Positions 32,333 to 36,681 of a stretch of 36,681 nt of DNA are shown here, piece after piece (the first letter of the stretch is position 1; the number at the start of each line of letters is the position of its first letter). The DNA lies in the NCBI GenBank assembly GCA_029204225.1, contig MU835746.1:1-36681 (forward strand), read 5' to 3'. Origin of the DNA: Diphasiastrum complanatum (lineage: Eukaryota; Streptophyta; Lycopodiopsida; Lycopodiales; Lycopodiaceae). The notes under the pieces were generated by a model. The model was not told where the DNA came from. It worked only from the letters and a program-made list of their open reading frames with translations, and searched no databases. Position numbers and translations under genes: made by a program.

Positions 32333-34627
32333 GTGTACTATTCACATGGACATGCATAGTTTACAAACCCAAAAACAATTGTCCCAAGAATATCCACATA
32401 TTGTTTCTTTCTGTAATATTAGCGCCATTGCATTTGCTGGCCTGACAGGAGAAGAATCTAAATTGCTTGCTTGGGATCATAATATTGATCAAGATTACAT
32501 GATGAAGATGACTGCCATACAAAAAAGAATCTGATTTTTTCACAAAGAATATTTAAGAGTCTCCAAAGCTAGTGATGTAAATCAGTTGGAGCTCAAGGCA
32601 TTTTGTGCTCAAGAGACATGCTTGTCGTTTGATTCAAAGAATCCTACGCAGAGCCTTACGAAATATGACAATCTTTTTCAACTTGCTTTTCGTAGTGGCC
32701 AGGTAAATTTTTGTTGTTATGCTTGTCATGGAATGCTCTGGTCAACATTTATGGCATGCTCTTTATACATTGTTACATTGGACTGAAATATTGAAATGTA
32801 TTTTAATATTAATTAAATTGATTATCAATAATTTATTTTAGGTATGGGCCCTTGTTGACAAAATTTTTGGCAAGTGGGAAAGTTTCCGAATAAAAGTTCA
32901 ACTTGCTCAAGGCGCCTCAAAATCAAAAAAGAAAATTGCCTCCACTCAAACTCTGAAGCCCATCCCTACAGAAATGGGAATATCAAGTGGAAGAATATAC
33001 AAGTAATTAGCTCTTCAAAATTAATTATAAGCGTTCTTTCTAGAGTTGTAGATGGTTAACTCTCTCTTGCAGAGATGAGGAAAGACTTATAGAGGTACTA
33101 TTCATAATTCAAATATTTGTTTTCATTTCATTTTTTTTTCTAAAATGATTTTCACAATTTTGAAGGATTTGTAACCATTGCACTTTCTTAAATGCAAGCA
33201 TAAATTGCTTATGAAAGTTCAAGAAGCCCTTGTGACAGGGTTAAATTGTCAGGATTTTGAAAAGTGTTAGAGGCTTTATCCTCCGAGTAGCTAAAACGAG
33301 GCTTTGACTCCATTTTTTATATTGTTTAGAGATATGGTATTTAATTATGTTTTAGACTTTATATCTCCTATGCTAAGCATAGGTTCTTGTTTTTCAGTCC
33401 CCCAAAGATAAGAAAAATAAAGTCCCTCCAGAGCAATTCAAGAGACATATTCTGAAGGCGAAAGCAGAAAAAAGGGATAGACAGAGACTAGCACGGAATG
33501 AGACCATTCCGAAGGAGGATCCATTAGAGACCTACCTCCCCAAAAGTGTCGATGATCAAGCATGCTTCTACATAGTTGAGGAGGGTGATTGTAGAGAGAT
33601 TTCTAAATTTTTAAAGAAAAGGCCCTACACACTCTGCATTGCCGATATACCATATGGATTTCAAATGAAGGAATCATTAAATGATGATTCTCCTTTCAAA
33701 TTCACTAAAATCCATAGTTTCATGCAAGGTTTTCTTGAAGTCACAACGTCTCCTATTTGGAGAGTTGTTATTTTTCATTCTTCTTGGTAATCAGCTTCAG
33801 TCTAGAAAGATTCATTGAGTTTTTGTAATGCGGGAATAAGGAATGTTGTGTGGTAATTTTTTAACTTCACAAATTTTTAATTCGTACTTTAACTCAAAGT
33901 TATTATTTTGAATTTAGTATAAACAATCATTTTAACTTAAAACTTTTATTTATTTATTTCAATTTGAAGATTCCATGTCGGGTACAAGCCCAATGTCAGT
34001 CGGGTGGAGTGCGACTTTGCAGTGAAATAAAATACATAACCATTGGTTATTATTCTCTAGATGGCAAACACTCCATGCTTCACTACAACACCTCCGGGCT
34101 GACAAGTTTTGGAAATTTGTTCCAGTATCTAGCTATGACAAAAAAAACTCAAAAATTCAATGATGGGTTCCGTGGCTTGTCCCTACCAAAAGCCACAACA
34201 ATTAATCAATTATCTAATTGATATTTTTTCTCACCCAGCTGATTGGGTTTTAGATTTATTTAGTGGTAGTGGCACTACCAGCGCATGTGTTGTTCAGAAA
34301 AATAGATATGTTGCTGCAATAGATTTAGATTCTAATTTAGTTGAATTTGTAAAAATGAGAATGAAATCTCTTTTAGTTTTGCCAGATGAATTGGCTGAGG
34401 TAGAAAAGAATTTAGATAATGAAAACTCAATAATTCCCTTGTCTAAGAAACCACAACCTCTTGCTAATGGAAAAGTGGGTGATACAGGGGAGGTTGTTGA
34501 TGTTCTAGTTCAAGACTACAATGTGATAATTGTCAATGGAGTTTTGGAAGAGGTGCCACTTGACTCTATTGTGGCTCCTCTAGAAAAAGAGAAGGATGTA
34601 AATGACATGCATGATTTTTGGATGTAA
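32333..34627 (+). pseudogene. Beta-class DNA methyltransferase (N4-C/N6-A type), multi-exon, broken
   Basis: Exons read 32333-32702, 32842-33002, 33073-33094 (22 nt), 33398-33852 and 33970-34627. The first four join in phase with GT/AG sites. Exon 1 starts after acceptor GGCTGCAG, so upstream exons may be lost to the LTR at 32282. The N-terminal part (SFCNISAIAFAGLTGEESKL) has no family I know. A lysine/arginine-rich linker follows (KRHILKAKAEKRDRQRLARN). The catalytic domain has CIADIPYGF (33644-33661), matching motif IV, then CPYQKPQQLINYLI (QKP motif) and DWVLDLFSGSGTT (SAM-binding motif I, 34253-34279) and AAIDLDSNLVEF. Motif IV before motif I is the beta-class order (Pfam N6_N4_Mtase). 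Lesions: TGA 32532, TAA 33788, TAG 33803, and frameshifts near 34025 and 34160. DIPY alone does not settle N4-C versus N6-A. Confidence 0.82.
34253..34279 (+). other. Methyltransferase SAM-binding motif I
   Basis: The sequence encodes DLFSGSGTT, the F-x-G-x-G-T loop of amino-methyltransferases. AAIDLDSN follows about 13 residues later as motif II with its acidic residue. Confidence 0.88.
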
Positions 34628-34729
34628 TGAATTCTCTCTTATTTTAAAGAAATATTGTGTTTATATTTCTTAAAACATTGTGTGGTTAAAGAGCATGAAT
34701 AATTTTAGAGTATGTTAGAAACTTATGTT

Positions 34730-35525
34730 TGTTACAAACAAGAACACAGATCAATGACTCAATTCCTCAGATAGAGACTGCCATCTCGGATGTATACATA
34801 CAATTCTATCAATGATCGTGAAAGACTATACCAAATGTAAACGTTATTCGAACAGAAAGTGTTTATGGCAGACGAATAAGATAGTTTTAAGACAGTTATT
34901 TAGAACATATTTACAATATACATCAAACGAATGTAATGCACTAAAGCGACTGTCTGACCAGAGAGTAATTTATGAAATGCAATAGAGATTGCTAGTAGAC
35001 TCAAGATCACTCACACTTAACAGTGCGGAGAACAAAGATAAGAGAGAATAATTCTCAACACTCTACTCACTCTTCAATCTCTCACAACTACATAAACTCT
35101 TTCTCTCTCGATGATTGAGACTGAAGCGTGTAGTCTATATATGTTCTACGAAGCGAACAAACACACCTCTAAAGACTATAGGTGCGTCACTCCCTCGGAA
35201 AGGTCTAGTTAATAATTAGGTTGAATGTATGTTCAATTATACTATGAGAGGTATATTTAACTAAGAGTTTAAATTACTCTAGTTTAATATGTCGATTCAT
35301 ATTTAGTCGTTTCGCGTAGATGACCTCATAAAGGTTATCCAAGGCAGTGTTTCTCTTCTGGAGGTCTTGTCCTTAAATACAAGACAGATCTTTAGGAGTT
35401 ATATTCTCGAATAATGATATAGGCCTCTTAATGATTTATATTTATGCAGCTCATATCTTCATATTCGAGTATATCATGCCATATTTAGGTTGATATTTGT
35501 TATTTAGCAAATTCGTGGCATCACA
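34730..35525 (-). mobile_element. LTR with polypurine tract
   Basis: The minus strand has GAGGAGGGGGATA (35538-35526) then TGTGATGCCACG at 35525, and ends GTTTGTAACA at 34730. The 796-bp unit has TG...CA ends. A TATA box (ATATATAGAC, about 35131-35142) is on the same strand. It is the 3' LTR of an element whose body lies to the right. Confidence 0.75.
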
Positions 35526-35540
35526 TATCCCCCTCCTCAA

Positions 35541-36170
35541 ATGTGAAACGTCCTCGTGAACATATAATCTTCATTTCGAGGATCATTCGCGATTCGTTCT
35601 GTTCTTCATATATTCGTTAAGGTCAAAAGATATTTCTTCATATGTTCCTTCCTTTAAATATTTCATTTGAGATTTTTCTTCTGTTTGGTTGAATATATGA
35701 CTTGCTGTTTCTTGAAGTGAGTAGATTGATTTGAGGTGATATTTGAAATATTTATTGGAACAGAAATCAAACTTCAAAACACCCTCAAAACTTCAAAGAT
35801 TAGAATTCAGCATCACATAGAAACATCACCATTACATAGGCAAGAATGAATGTTTATGATGGATTCAATTATGCATGTAATCTTTGGACTAACTCCAAAT
35901 TTTGTTGAGTCTCGAACAACATAAATGCTTCCTTTGATTGTGTATATCGGTCAACTAGTAGGTTGTCGAATTTTTTGAGCTTAACAGGGACAATGCTCCA
36001 TCGAATAGCTCCGGAGTTAATTGCTCATCTTCGTCGAAATCACTTCAAATTGTGATTTCTTTACAAAAATGGGCTGAAAATTTTATAAAAGAACTTTTAA
36101 CATATAGATTCTGTACAAAAAATAAAGTTTTTGCTGCAAACGTGTCAAACTATCAGAAAGAATATGTACA
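35541..36170 (-). mobile_element. Internal remnant of an LTR element
   Basis: On the minus strand short frames read VKLKKFDNLLVDRYTQ and KEAFMLFETQQNLELVQRLH, and a 64-codon frame (35583-35777) precedes the PPT. The composition suggests retroelement 3' coding sequence, but no catalytic motif is present. Confidence 0.4.
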
Positions 36171-36184
36171 ATAGGGTTTGTAAC

Positions 36185-36681
36185 AAATTGACTGTCTCGG
36201 AATTCAGATCTACAAAGATAGAGCAAAGCGACTAATTTACATCACTCAACAAAGGTATCTTCACAATGTTCTTAATAGATACAATTTAATGAATTGTAAA
36301 TTAGCTCACTCACCAATGGATCCAGGCCTGCACTTGTCAAAGGATCAAATTCCCCAGACTAAGCAGGAAGAGGAGCAGATGAGAGAGTATCTTTATCGAT
36401 CGATACTTGGATCTCTCATGTACACAATGGTCTGTACAAGACCAGATATCTCTTTTGCAGTAAGCTCACTAAACCAATATATGGCCAATCCTGGTATTAC
36501 CCATTGGAAGGCTCTCATAAGAGTCATGAGATATATTTGAGCTACCATGGACCAGTGCATCTGCTATGTCACTAAGAAAAAGATCCTAGTGAGACAAGAA
36601 AAGAGTTGAGTCTTGAATACCATGAGCTTGGTGCTTGGTTTAGTCCATAAAGACTTTTGAAGAGCATGGCACACTTTGGAC
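36185..36681 (+). pseudogene. Ty1/copia RT/RNase H relic, cut by window end
   Basis: The plus strand reads IYKDRAKRLIYITQQRYLHN, SPMDPGLHLSKDQIP and YLYRSILGSLMYTMVCTRPD, then ISFAVSSLNQYMANPGITHW and a stop after VMRYI. This is the copia RT-to-RNase H linker (Q-x-x-Y, G-S-L-(M/L)-Y, T-R-P-D-I). It differs in sequence from the copy at 30605. Confidence 0.92.

Noticed and set aside
32333-34627. Methyltransferase as the Dam-like domain of a DIRS retrotransposon
   Set aside because: DIRS methylases have motif I first and sit beside tyrosine recombinase and RT genes. Here the motif order is reversed, and the gene has introns and no such neighbours.
32333-34627. Methyltransferase as recent bacterial contamination
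   Set aside because: In-phase GT/AG introns, a micro-exon and AT-rich plant-like flanks argue against it.

Overview
This window looks like nuclear DNA of a land plant with a large, repeat-filled genome. It carries a plant-type XRCC4 gene, many decayed Ty1/copia and Ty3/gypsy retrotransposons, hAT DNA transposons, long microsatellites and CCCTAAA motifs. XRCC4 introns of 4.5 and 12 kb, together with a beta-class DNA methyltransferase gene, fit a seed-free vascular plant such as a fern, or perhaps a gymnosperm. The sequence alone does not prove the lineage. All exon models below come from reading splice sites and family resemblance by eye; no search was run.

Layout. (1) 1-20280, minus strand: a complete, uninterrupted XRCC4 gene in five coding exons (20280-20127, 19545-19403, 14948-14820, 2862-2740, 1898-1407). 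The exons join in frame into 346 residues. Intron 3 (2863-14819) holds a complete 6,162-bp hAT element (5033-11194) with 8-bp target duplications. That element has a spliced transposase gene with a C-terminal AT-hook extension, a small second reading frame on the opposite strand and repeat-rich ends. The same intron also holds copia LTR-like pieces, a second hAT fragment and a copia RT relic. Intron 2 (14949-19402) holds a deleted gypsy relic, a complete 728-bp non-autonomous hAT element (16777-17504) and a copia LTR/primer-binding-site remnant. (2) 20281-25400: the XRCC4 upstream region with a 32-bp direct repeat carrying TGACG motifs, then LTR-derived sequence. (3) 25400-32282: a graveyard of gypsy and copia fragments on both strands, often abutting head to head. 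(4) 32333-34627, plus strand: a multi-exon, now broken gene for a beta-class N4-cytosine/N6-adenine DNA methyltransferase (motif IV-like DIPY, a QKP motif, then DLFSGSGTT). (5) 34730-36681: a minus-strand LTR with internal remnant, then a plus-strand copia RT/RNase H fragment cut by the window end.

How it fits together. The only apparently functional host gene is XRCC4, the partner of DNA ligase IV in non-homologous end joining. It has kept its frame and splice sites while transposons filled its introns. The methyltransferase pseudogene is the most unusual item: introns in the plant style around a bacterial-type catalytic domain point to a resident nuclear gene family, which could be one of the N4-cytosine methyltransferases reported in seed-free plants. 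The hAT element, with its opposite-strand second gene and AT-hook tail, is the second item worth following.
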